The notes beneath the pieces are model-generated. The model saw nothing but the letters and a program-made list of their open reading frames with translations. It was not told the origin of the DNA and did not search any database. This document shows, one piece after another, positions 21,967-33,111 of a stretch of DNA of 64,000 bases (positions are counted from its first letter, which is position 1; each line of letters begins with the position of its first letter). The DNA comes from Hypholoma sublateritium FD-334 SS-4. Its lineage: Eukaryota > Basidiomycota > Agaricomycetes > Agaricales > Strophariaceae. The position numbers were made by a program, and so were the translations under genes. Where the stretch lies: positions 118,505 through 182,504 of the forward strand of contig KN817525.1 of NCBI GenBank assembly GCA_000827495.1, in the 5' to 3' direction.

Positions 21967-24829
21967 TCATTGCTGCTGCAAGAAAATAGCGGTGTACGCG
22001 GGTACGGTGATGTATGTGTTGATCTTGAGCGTGGTGGTGGTCTGAAACAGCCCCCGTTAGCACCAACAGTTTATGCAATTTTCCAGAGACGAGAAGTGTT
22101 ACTCGCCTGCCACTTAGCGACGCCGGCCTGCCCACCGAAGTGGCGTACGAAGTACGTGTCCGTCGGCACGTTCGCCAGGTAGAACGAGATCGGCACGTCT
22201 GGGTTCTTGTTCACGATGACGAGCGAGAGCTTCCCGTCCTGCGTCCCGGCGTACACGCCCTGGGTATCCGGAAGCGGCGTCGCGAGGTTGACCTGAGCGG
22301 TCGCGCTGGCGAAGAACGTCCCGTATCTGAAGGAACGCACGTTAGCAGAAGGTAAAAGACCTATTCATGGCAGGAACGCACCCGCGATAGAGCCAGTACG
22401 CAAGACCAATGGGGCCCATCTCGTCAGGCGTTGCCCAGTACGTCGACGAGTCGACGCCGTACTGCCCGAACAGCCCGAGCACGTCGACGGTGACCAGCCC
22501 GCCCGTGATGTCCGTGTCGTCCGTCGAGCTCCACTCACTGATCGAGAGCTTCATGCCAGGGTAGTTCTGGTCGATGAGGATCTGGAAGCGCGGGATGAGG
22601 CTGATTGCAGTCGGGTTCCATTGGTGGTTCTGCGGCGCGCTCGTGCCAACCCACGACTCGTCGACGTAGCTTGTGTCCCACAGGCTGCGCGTCATGCGCA
22701 GACGGAGGGCCTTTGCGGCGTCGTCGTTCGCGCTCGTGTCCGCTTGGAAGTAGTAGTGCAGGTCGAGGTAGTCGATGAGGCGTGTGCCGGTGGAGTTTTC
22801 CTGTGCTTTCATCTGGGCCAAGAACCAAGGTAGGAAGTCGATATTGTAATGCGCCGCGTTGTCAGTGTAACCGATTTCGCTCGTCCAGTCTGCGCCGGGT
22901 GTCAGTAATAAGTATGGCCTAAAATTATAGCTTGGAGGGAAGAATACTGACAGTACCACCACGAGCATGTGGATGGAGCAACAACCAAGACGTCGGGGAG
23001 GGCCTCTTTGGCGGCGGTGGCGAAGCTTATGACCCGGGCCAGCTCCTCGTCATATCCAATGGGACTGATTTGCACCGTCAGTAAACACGGCATCACATGG
23101 CAAATCTACGCACTCTGGGTGCATGTCCTGATGAGTGTTGCTGGCAATCTCGATTTCATTGTCGATGGCCACCATCAGAGGTTTGTTTGCCAGGTTTGAC
23201 AGCCACTGCTTGGCGAGGCTGGTGTTCCATGACTTGTAGACATTGCTCTGGGGGAGTGGAGGGACCCAGGACCCGTTGGGGAACTGTCCGTTTCCAGCGT
23301 CAGAGTTGTAGGGATCAAACCCTGCCTGGTCTGTTTGTAATGATATCAGCGATAGACCATAGATTGAACACGGAGAGCCTACCGGGGTAGATGGTTGCAG
23401 GATAGGAGAATGACGTAGTGTCCTTCGCCACCCAATCGAGGCTGCAGGGAGATGATTAACAGATATTTCGCTTTGTATTGATTCAAACTTACGCAGGTAC
23501 GGTGAGCAGGGTGTCAGATCCAGCACCGCTGACCCAGCCAAGCCACGCGTCGGCATTGCCGTCATCGGCAGCGCGGTTCTCAAAGTACCAGTCATTTCCA
23601 GCGTTCGTGAAGTCCCCCTGGAAGTTGTACGCGGTGACGGCATTTCCACCCCAGCGGGAGATGGTCACACCCAAGTGCTGGATGTAGCTTGCCGACGTCG
23701 GGAAGTTGACACCGTAGATGTGTGGGTTGATGGGCTTGCTAACTTGCTGGACAACGCTATGGAATACTCAACTTCAATATTTAGTCAACGGTTCGAGTAA
23801 AAATCCGTTCACCTTCCATATTGCACGGCAGGCAGGACTGCGCTGAATGTAGTGTTGCCGGCGGTGACGCTGAAATTTCCCTGGTCGAAATTCGACCCCA
23901 GCTCCAAGTAGGTGATGGTTTGGGATGGAGTGTCAACTGGGACGTAGGTGGTGGTGTTCACAATTTTGACGGCCTTTGAGCGCATGATCAATAATATGAA
24001 CAAAACGGTGGATATGAAAGCTCACGTTTCCATTCAACGAGACGCTGATCGTGCTGAGGTCGACAGCTCCTTGTGTGGTAACAGCGACAATATGGTCCAG
24101 AATAGGTTCCGCACTCAGGAAGAGAGGCGGGATCACGATTTCCTAAAGATGATTATTGAGTATCAAAGCGCAGCCATAAATAAAGTAGCTTACCTCGACC
24201 AAAACAATGTTATCAATATGGTACTACTCGGTGGGGTCGACTAAGTATATTAGACGTATTGATAGAGATGTGCAGAGCTTACAAAAGCGCCGTTTCCACC
24301 AGCCTGGAAAGTGATGCGATCCCAAGAATCATTGCTGGACAGCTGAGCGCCAGTTCCAGGAAGGTCATTGAAGTTGATTAAGAGCGACGAGAATGTCCCA
24401 TCCACGATAGTGTTGCTTAAGGTGGAGAGGTCAACAGTTGGCGATTGGTCATTGTCTCCAGTAGACTGGATGAAAATACTGAGGTCCGGTTGCGCACCCT
24501 ATTATAGTAAGGAAATCTGTCAGTGCATAGCTCAAAAAGCTAGAAAATGAGATACGAACAGCAATGTCGAAGCGTAGTCCAGCGTATCCCGGGAAAGTGC
24601 CCTCGAGCTTGACAGACAGCGCGGCGTACGCGGACGAGTTGACCGATATGGAAGAGCCACTCGTGCCCGCGAACTCGTCCGTTGAAGCGTAGTTAATGAC
24701 GCTGCTCCAGCTCCAGTCCTCCCAACCTGCAGCAAGAGCGCTATCCGTGTAGATCGTGAGGTCGGCTTCGGTCGCGCTGAACAGCGCGACGAGAGTCGCG
24801 AGCTGCAGCAGAATACGCTTTGGAAACAT
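21967..24829 (-). CDS. Glycoside hydrolase family 44 endoglucanase/xyloglucanase, secreted
   Basis: GH44 enzymes are retaining endo-beta-1,4-glucanases, often active on xyloglucan. The gene has about ten exons and encodes a secreted protein. Residues 1-22 are a signal peptide (RILLQLATLVALFSATEA). An N-terminal beta-domain contains DLTIYTDSALAAGWEDWSW. The catalytic barrel carries YGVNFPTSASYIQHLGVTIS-RWGGN, the acid/base Glu in MVAIDNEIEIASNTHQDMHP, LVVAPSTCSWW, DYLDLHYYFQADTSAND and the nucleophile Glu in KLSISEWSSTDDTDITGG. The C-terminal beta-sandwich includes GKLSLVIVNKNPDVPISFYL and ends YITVPAYTAIFLQQQ. Many bacterial relatives read DNEP.LW where this one has DNEIEIA. No cellulose-binding module is visible. 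A TATTTAA element lies ~46 nt upstream of the start. Confidence 0.92.
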
Positions 24830-24874
24830 CGTGCAAAGTGTCCCTGCCTATTTCATGGGGCTTTAGCGCAGGTG

Positions 24875-24882
24875 CTTAAATA
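24875..24882 (-). promoter_or_regulatory. TATA-like box of the GH44 gene
   Basis: Minus strand reads TATTTAAG about 46 nt upstream of the start codon at 24829. Motif match only. Confidence 0.35.
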
Positions 24883-25664
24883 GCGCTGAAAACGGTGGCT
24901 TCGTGCGCAATGTCCAAAACAGCTGGACGTTGTATGTAGGTTTCATGAGGGCCCGCGGACGGAATTCGGGAGAGTGGATAATTTGCGGGATTTTGAGGCG
25001 GGCACTGGGTGGGGGTATTAATGGGCATTGTTTTCAAGCGACATTGCGGTCATGTGGCACCTGGGGACCAGAAAGCAGCTCGATGACCCCAACGCATTGC
25101 TGACGCGGAGCATATGGTTGCATTTGTTTGCTTCCTAGCATTGCCTAATGAAGACAGGCGAGGACGAGAAAAGCTATAAATGAAGTAATTAAGATAGAGA
25201 AGAGGTCGCAGTTTATCCGAGAATGAAGCTAAATATTCACGGACTTTGGGAAAGAAGAGGAAGAGGAATCGCCGCGGCGGCCGTGAACAATTGGTATGCA
25301 CATGACGATGGTAAGCAAAGAGGCAACGGATCATGGATTTCCATAACAAGATTTTATCTAACACCAGCCAGGTGCAGTGTGCATGTACGTACGCCGCGTG
25401 GCATACGGAAGCGTCTTCTAGTAAGTACTTCACATCTAGAAATGGGTATGTATTAGAGGTAAGTGGTATGTATGTAGTTTGTACTAACTGGATAGTAGTA
25501 TGGTACGCGCAAACCAAAAAGATTCCGTCAAGACTTGACTGCAGTAATAATACAGAATACAAAGCAACATAGCAATTGTATCGAAAGCGAGCTGAAAACG
25601 ATAGCAAATGCATTAAGGGAAGATGACACCAAGAGCCACCGGCAAAAAAGGGAGTCCAAGCGTC
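24883..25664. other. Intergenic region, nothing recognised
   Basis: Spacer between the GH44 promoter and the 3' end of the FunK1 gene. A minus-strand frame of 187 codons (25050-25613) shows no domain and no typical codon use, so it is not called. Confidence 0.5.
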
Positions 25665-28463
25665 CTACGTCTCGAAATACCCATCACCGTTTAAGTTGAT
25701 AGCTCCACGTCGAATTTCCTTAGCCTTGGGACGTTTTTGCTTCACCAACCATATGTCGTATTTCTTCATGGCATCCAATGGCCAGAGAAGATAATCATGA
25801 GGTGGAACCACTTTGCCGTCTTTATCTTCAAAGTGGAAAGGTGTTTTGAGTTTACTGGTAACCATGTCAAATATGGGCAGCGCGTGCTTGTTAAGGACAC
25901 GCCTAATGGTTGTCTGCGCAGGATCGTTGATATACAGGACGTCCGAGAAGTAGGACGCGTCGTTGCGGGGAAGCTCGGCCTGTGTCGTTTTATGTGCCCA
26001 GGAGATGCACTGCCTGAAGAGATCCATGCGTGAAATCATCGCGAAGATTTCATCTGGATATTCGGTCGCTTCCATCGATCGGCTGGTATATGTTGTCAAA
26101 CTGTGAATCTCGTTAATTCTTCTTGCATTTGCGGGGGTGTGATGGGAAGGGAACAGTTTCATGCCATGATCCCTCATCAAATCCATATGGTCCTTTTTGA
26201 CGGGATCGACTGGTCGGCGTTCTGAGACTGGATAGTGCCACATCAAACACCATACTCCGACCCACCAGAGGGACTCAAGGTCGTGGACAGGGCTATGAAG
26301 AAAAAATTTGTGTTGTGGTTGAAATGTGTATTTGCCGCAAGCTACTTCCTCAGACATGAAGCTGTAGGTACCCTAGAGGTGAAATATAAGCCAACGCACG
26401 TTGTCAGTTAGCAATGGGCATACCGTTCGGACATAAGAGGTTTGCCCAGAGCCATATACTTTGGCAAACTCCAGATCGGCTAGTTTGGCACGGCCGTTGT
26501 ACATAAGGACGTTTCCAGCGCTCACGTCGCGATGAACGTATCCCCTCTTCGCCATGAATTTGAGAGCTATGATGTAAATGAGTAGTGGCAGTGAAGTTAT
26601 ATGAAGCCATTCTTACCCAATGTGACGTCGAGCATAGCTTGTAGTACATGGGATATCCTGAGCCTACCGGAGCCTGCCATCGATAACAACGAGACGCCTA
26701 CCTCCTGGAAAGCGATACGATAATGAACTTTGGGGGAGTATATGACGGGACGTTTGGCTTCGTAGGGTGTTTTATGCGGGAGGGCATCTGTGGGGGCAGG
26801 CGGCGGAATAGATGATGCTCGGGTCGCGCTGCTCCGCTGAGAAGAGCTGGGGGCAGAAGGAGCCTCTTGATTGGATTTAGAGTCATTGGACTCAGAGCGT
26901 TCAGGGTGATACAAAGGAAACAAAGGGGTGTTATAAACTAGTTCATGTGCCGAATGAACAGAGTCATCCGATCCATCTTCATTTTTCTCCGGTAGTTTAG
27001 TGAGCATGAATCGGTGGCGAGTTGAATTCCCGCCTTCATTGGTCTTTGTTTCTTTGTTACTGAAGAAACTCTGCCCATCTAAAATGAGATCTTGCGTAGA
27101 ATCATCGCGGCCATCAATTTGTACAACTCCATGTTGCAGAACAGTCAGGAAGAGACTCTTCTCTTCAGGACTGGCGCCTTCCAATATTTGGGAAAGGGTG
27201 TCGCCTTCTTTGGCCCGGCCTACATCAATCCAAGAATCTTTGATAACAGCTCGAAGGGGTGAGCGTTTTCCCTCGGGGTCGACTATATTCGCTTCGTAAA
27301 CACGAGTCGCTCGGCCGCGTATATTGTTTGCTGCGTCGCAAATGACCCGATAGGTCTCGTATTTTTGAGTGTACTCAGTTCCGTCCGGGAGTTGCGTTGT
27401 AACGTAAATGTCGTAATGCCAGGCATTATTTCTCCATTTAAGGGCCATTGTGGGATCGTAGCCTAGCTGCGTCGGAGTAGCGTATGCCAACGACGTAATC
27501 AGGTGTATCAGTTTGGAAGCATCCTATCAACGACCATGAGAAAGAGATATCGGCGGGCGGGGTAGTAGCAGACTTACCTTGCTGAAATCAAATGGTTGGC
27601 TGACAATGACTATTTGCCGACAGCAAAACCAGATCCTTGTGTTTCGATTTTCGATAGTAAGACCGAAGGTAAATCGGCGACGATGATCGGTATGCATGAT
27701 ATGGTGCAGACTCCATAATATCTTGTAAATATTCTATGATCGATGTAATCAGTGAACAAAACATTTCCGTGAATTGTCGACTTACATCGTTGAGGTCGGC
27801 GGGTTTCTCGCCGAGTTTATATTCTTCTACGAAGGCGATATCAAACCAGTTAGGTTTGTCAATTTCATCGACAGGAATAACGCGATTTTCATTTTGGACT
27901 GCGTTCTGAGAGTGTATAGCTTGTGCTTTGGTTAAGATACCGACTCCATCCGGCCTAGTCTTCACGTCGGTGGCCGATACAGGTGCAGTGTTGGGATATT
28001 GCTCGAAAGAAAGGGTTGGCGGAGGAGTAGACGAGTCGCTAAAGACAGCAGACGACACAATTTGCTCGTAAACAGTCTTTAAGTTGAGAAAAACTTCTGT
28101 TTCTTTGTTGTTCGAATGTCCTTTTGCTGGAGCTTTTCGGAGCTTCCTTGGAGATTTACCTTTGAATTGGGTCCATCCTGAGGCTTCGGAATATAGCCCC
28201 TTTTTAACGAGAGACTCCTTCGTCGCAGAAACGTCTACCTGAGACTTGGGAATGATGTGCTCCAGCATGAAGTCTACGGTAACTTCAGGAACGGATCCCA
28301 AGTCTTTGCGAATAGCTTCCTTCTGCTCTTCTAGATTCCCTTTGATAAAAACGTTTGTCGCTGCCATGTTATATTTGACGGGCGTTTCGCTCTGTACTGA
28401 CGAGGCTCGAGAGGAGCCTGTCCGCGATGGCGCAGGTGTGGATAATGTGTTGGAGCCGGCCAT
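25665..28463 (-). CDS. FunK1-type fungal protein kinase
   Basis: FunK1 kinases are a greatly expanded family of multicellular basidiomycetes, distant from other eukaryotic kinases, with unknown substrates. The N-terminal ~300 residues carry the family's leader domain (VTVDFMLEHIIPK near residue 60; KPNWFDIAFVEEYKLGEKP; ADLNDV then IYKILWSLHHIMHTDHRRRF). The kinase core follows: LGYDPTMALKWRNNAWHYDI, YRVICDAANNIRGRATRVYE, RAVIKDSWIDVGR (ATP-anchoring Lys), then after a 100-residue Ser-rich insert HYRIAFQEVGVSL. The catalytic loop is YVHRDVSAGNVLMYNG and the metal loop KLADLEFAK, a DLE in place of DFG, as is usual in this family. DLESLWWVGVWCLMWHYP is a late FunK1 signature. Exons are separated by ~50 nt introns. 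Start MAGSNTLSTP, stop TAG at 25665. Confidence 0.92.
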
Positions 28464-29716
28464 GGCATTAACGATCCAATAGGGGTATACACAAAGAGCT
28501 TCAGAGTAACTGCGTGCTCAAGTAAGCGGATGGAAGGAGGAGGAAATCCACGCTGGACGGGGGGGAAAGCAGAGGAAAAGTATATGTTGCATCTTACAGC
28601 CGGGGCCTAAATGAGGTTGAATTCCAAGTTTCCAACCATCGCGATCACATGACATTGTGACAGACCGGTGCGCATCACTGCGCAACCAAAAATTAAAACC
28701 AAATTCATTTATTCAAATTTTATGTGATAATTCATTGAGCTCAAACTTCAAATAAATGTGCATCATTTATGTGTTGTTTATGAGGCAGGATATTTATTTT
28801 CAAAGTCTCCCATTGGCCAGGAGCCGAATAAATGGTCTACATAAATTAACAAAAGTTATTTGAAGTCATAAAAATCAAATAAAGATATATCATTTATCTA
28901 GTCCTGCACCCGGTGACGTGCGCCGTGCACTGAGCGAACTTAGCGAAGCGCCCGCGGCTCTCCAAACTCCAGAGTCCATGCCCAATCCATGCCAATCCAT
29001 GCCACTTCACTCGACGCGGTTGCCGGCATTTAAATACCTCATTGTCTGTCAATGGAGACTGCCCTGTCGAGTGCGATACACATTGGATACACAGCCCGTC
29101 GATGATGTCAACACTTCGAGCACATCTGTATTGTGCGAAGGTCAGGCGCTCACATGGCGCTCACTGCACCGCACTCCAATACAAAAAATTCCAATCAATT
29201 AGCAGACTGCCGTCCAACGACGGAAAAACGACGGACAAATTATTATTGTACACGGGGCGAACGAATGGCGCCCGCATCCAAGATAATAAACTAGGTAGAT
29301 GGCACATAGGAAGAAGCACTGACGGCACTGATCTACATGCAGTAATAAGACGGGTGGATGTACAGTAACGGCTGGTAGGCTGTGGCCGGCGCCCCACGCA
29401 GAGGCATTTCGTTTCGTTTGGTGTTGGGTTGGTGGTGGTGGTACATTATATGCAATCAAGTGTAGAAAGAAAAAGGAGAAAGGGTTCTTCGTGATAAAGG
29501 CACTGAGGCGGCGAAAATTACCAGGCACGATCCGCGGTCGAGGATGGGCGTGGCAAAGCCGCGAACGAACGAAACGAATGGGCGCCGCGGCAATATGTGG
29601 GGCAACTGGGCCTGAACGAAAGGAAAGCGCTGCGTAGATGTCGTTTGGGGCATTATCCACCGAGCAAGGGGGTAAGTCGAAGTCGAAGTCGAATAGAAGA
29701 ACAAACCGCGCTTTCG
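28464..29716. other. Long intergenic region with an AT-rich block
   Basis: 1.25 kb between the FunK1 start and the arrestin-like stop. It contains the AT-rich block described separately and, near 28990, a short tandem of CCATGCCAAT units. Open frames in 28918-29744 have no recognisable domains. Confidence 0.5.
28686..28905. repeat. AT-rich block with repeated ATAAATG/CATTTAT words
   Basis: About 220 nt, much richer in A+T than the flanks. The word CATTTAT or its reverse complement ATAAATG occurs five times, including one perfect inverted pair, ATAAATG-tgcat-CATTTAT, at about 28754-28772. No target-site duplication or transposase is visible, so its nature (degenerate mobile element, replication- or scaffold-associated DNA) is open. 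Confidence 0.4.
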
Positions 29717-31602
29717 TCATGGGTTTACACCAGGCGCATGACAAGATTCCCCAGCAACGACAACACGCGTGTACCGCTTGTCCAGCTCCCCATCAACGTC
29801 GTTGACGCCATGGTACACGCTCACGCCTGTGATAGCCGCATCCTCGTCCTCGTCAGCACCCGTGGGCAACAAGGGCTCGCTCTCGAGCTTCGGAGTGTAC
29901 AGCGGCAACGGCGTCGAGTAATCAATCTTGCGTTCCCCGTTCGTGTCGTATAGCTGCGAGTACACAGGGAGAACGAGCGCAGCGCCCGATGTCGCCGCCG
30001 CCTGAATTCGGGGCGCGACGCGCGCAAAAGTGACCGGGACTTTGAACCCCAATTTCTCGCGCGCGACCTTGCCACCAGGCGCCTCCAGGTCATAAGTGCA
30101 CGTCAGCGACACGGACAACTCGTGCACTACGCTGTACAGCGGGCTACTCGTGCTCGAGCGGAGATCCTTCAGGCCGGCCCACTGCAAGCCCTGGAATTCC
30201 ACCTCGTCCGTGTCGTATTTGCCCCAGCATTCCGCGCCACCCGTGCTCTGGACGAAGGGGATACTAGTGTCCATGGTGTACCACGTCTGCGGCGCGCCGT
30301 CTGGGCGCGGTACTGCATCATTTGCAAACACATAATTGTCTTCTGCGAGGGGGTACATTCCGCTCTCGTCTGGGGAGAGGAGGGAGAAAGTGCGCGAGAC
30401 CGACTCGGCGTAGTCCGCGGCGACGAACATAGCGACGTCATATATCGAACTCAGCGGGTGGGGGTCGCGCAGCGGCACGTTCGGCGGTTGTAATTTCTTT
30501 GATGGGATGGGGAAGCGTGTGAGGCATGCGGCTGAAGGACGGTGTCTACACCAATAGATGTCAGTCCCATGTCATCATCCAAGGGCGTTAGTGAGCTTGC
30601 GTACCGGCACTTTTCATGCTGTATGATGTCAATGCCGACCTCCGTGATCTGCAGCTTCTTGCATTCTTCTTCGCACAGATCCTTCGACCGCAGGCGGAGC
30701 GTGAGGGCCAGCGCGCTGTCGTTCACGTCGACGTACTCGGGGACTGATGCAAGAACCTGTATTTTGGCCAGGACATCGGGCGGGATGCGGGCCTTGCCTT
30801 TCGAGTCTTTTGACATGGCGGTGGCAGTGGAATTGACGAGATAATTTAGGACTGTCGGTTCGGGAATCTCAGCTTTAGGCGCTGCGATAAACCGGGCAAT
30901 GGTGATAGACCGCTGCGCCTCGGCCGTTCGCACGCGATACCGGAAGGGTGCGCACAGTGAGAGGAAGCTCCACGACGATGCAGGCGCCTCCTCCTCGACG
31001 GCGGAGTATTTGGCGGTGGCGTACAGGGCGTAGCTCGTCCCCGTCGCCTCGGTACCGATGGAATTGCTCGCAGGCAGCCAGCCCGGAATAGGCAGATTGA
31101 ACACGACGTTCCAGACACCTGAGAAATAGGTCAGCACATGCAATCCGCCTAACGCACGCAGGGCGGAAATATAACATAAAAGGACCACGCTCGACGCCGC
31201 CGCGCTCAAAGGGCGATTGCGTAAAAGAAGAGATACGCACATGGATAGCTGCTGTCCTCATGGCCCTCGTTCGATATCTCGATCGGCGTGGGCGGCGCGA
31301 GCTCGCGGGTGATCGTGCAGAGGCGCAGGCCCGAGTAGCCGCCGGAGGGCGTGATGACCTCGCTTTGGCCCTCGAAGGTGAGTGTCACGGACTGAAGGAG
31401 CAGGCGTGCGGGTCTCCGGGGCTCGAATAGCGAGAACGGCGAGGTGACCGATATCGAGATGTGGCCCGAGAGCGAGTACGCCGAACTGGGCTGGTCAGCG
31501 ACGCGGCCCGGGTGGCATGCAAACGAAGACGTACCTAGTGTCGAGCTCGCCGTACATAGGGAGGACATCGGCGGCGGGGAGGATGTGGAGAGCGAGGGCC
31601 AT
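29717..31602 (-). CDS. Arrestin-like domain protein
   Basis: Four or five exons, about 570 residues, probably cytosolic. N-terminal arrestin half: SSAYSLSGHISISVTSPFSL, then PARLLLQSVTLTFEGQSEVI, RELAPPTPIEISNEGHED and WNVVFNLPIPGWLPASN, the alternating strands of an arrestin N-lobe. C-terminal half: ARIPPDVLAKIQVLASVPEY, NDSALALTLRLRSKDLCEEE and KKLQITEVGIDIIQHEKC; further strands include SSTSSPLYSVVHELSVSLTC. A long tail ends ITGVSVYHGVNDVDGELDKR. Fungal alpha-arrestins adapt membrane cargo to ubiquitin ligases or, in some lineages, carry pH or nutrient signals; no PPxY motif for Rsp5 was seen here. The start MALALHILPAADVLP was placed at the only ATG joining the first exon through a 47-nt intron. 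Specific role unknown. Confidence 0.75.
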
Positions 31603-31815
31603 GGTGGGGGAAGGAAAGTAGACTATTAGCTGGGAGGGTATTTAAGGGAGCGCATATTATGTGCACCCTTGTAACAAAAGCGAGACATCTCAATAATTAC
31701 CATTCCGGGTAAATCATTTGTTTATGTCATCCCTGGTGCTTTGCGAATTTCGTAAATTTGGTGACAAAGCTGGGCAAGAACAAAGCATGCATTGTTCTGG
31801 GCACAAGTCCTACCG

Positions 31816-33111
31816 CTACGCGAACACCTTGGCCACACCCAGCGCGTCCTCGTCCAGCCGCCGCTGCTCCCGACGCCGCGCGCTCTCCTCTTCGGCGTCC
31901 TTGCGGTTGTTGTACTTGTTTCCTTTTTCCCGTTTCAGCGCCTGGCGCGTCGCCGCGGGCGTCACGAACTCTGTAGAGTGAGTCACCGCGTCAGTAAAGC
32001 AATGCGTCATCCCACGCCGGGACAATGGGGCGGAAGCGCACGTACCAGGGTTCGAGAAGACCGTTGCGCCGCCAAAGGCGCCCTCAAAGATGCGGATCGG
32101 GGTCAGCACGAAGCGCGGGCCGATCTCCACCAGCGTTGTCTGCGCGGGGCCATTGGGCTGCAGGGGGTCCTTTTCCATGATCTGTGGGTGCGCATCATAA
32201 ATATTAGCCGCGCCGCGCCCCAGGGGGTAAGCACAATGGCGCACCTGGAAATTACGGAACCAAATCTTCGAGTCGACAATGGAAAAAGTCAAAATGTGAT
32301 CGATGAACGGCTTCGCGCGTCTCGCCGTAGATGGCACGCCAAAGATCTAGCGAAAAATAGTTCATCAGCCCGGGCATTTCTCATGCTTATATCGCAGTAT
32401 TGGGTGGAACAATGGTACGATCAGTGCGCGAAAACCGATGACTCGAGCTCGCCCACACGCAGAAGCAGGGCCAACAGCAAGAAAATAAACGCAGTACCCA
32501 CCTGTGTGAACACTTCCTTCGTGAGGCGCCCCCACTCGCTATCCTCGAACGTGCGGTCGAAACTGAGCAGCCCGCGGCTGCCCTTGAGGCAGTTCCCCGT
32601 GAGCTTCAGCTCGTCCATCGTATGCACATTCTGCACATGCAGCTTCACGCTCGGCCCGTTCGGTGTCTTCGCGGCCCACATATACAGGTCCTCGTGCCGC
32701 CGCGCCTCGAAGTACAGCGTGTTGTTACAGTTGTTCAGGTCCGCGAGCTCGGGGAGCAGGTGCAGCTGCGACTTCGAGTCGAGCTTCGAGTCTGCGGCGC
32801 CACGAAACGGGTAAGTCAGCATCGGTGCTTGGCCCCATGCGCGCGCAGTAGCAGTAGCACGCACCTTTTTTGACGTGCGGGAGGAGCGCCTCGATGTCCG
32901 CCATGAGGTGGCGCATGCGCTGCGTGACGCCGCGCGACGAGAGCAACAGCACTCTCTGCTTGTTCTTCTTCACCTTGCGCTCAGCAACCACCGCTTCCTC
33001 GCCCGCGACGGGCCCTGCGCGCTCCTCCACGTCCATCTCGTCCGCGCGCCGCTTGCCCTTGCCTTTTGCGTCCTTCGCATTCGCTTTCTGTGCCTTCAAG
33101 ATTGACGCCAT
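31816..33111 (-). CDS. BRX1: Ribosome biogenesis protein BRX1 (Brix domain)
   Basis: Brx1 is a nucleolar Brix-domain factor that, with Ebp2, acts early in assembly of the 60S subunit. About 320 residues. The N-terminus is basic and Lys-rich (KAQKANAKDAKGKGKRRADE). The Brix domain begins KKNKQRVLLLSSRGVTQRMR and HLMADIEALLPH, followed by DSKLDSKSQLHLLPELADLN, LYMWAAKTPNGPSVKLHVQN and VHTMDELKLTGNCLKGSRGL. LLSFDRTFE, VPSTARRAKPFIDHILTFSI and DSKIWFRNFQI complete it; these are strongly conserved in Brx1. The tail has EIGPRFVLTPIRIFEGAFGG and a charged C-terminus (EEESARRREQRRLDED). At least five exons with introns of 50-70 nt. Start MASILKAQ; stop TAG at 31816. Confidence 0.95.
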
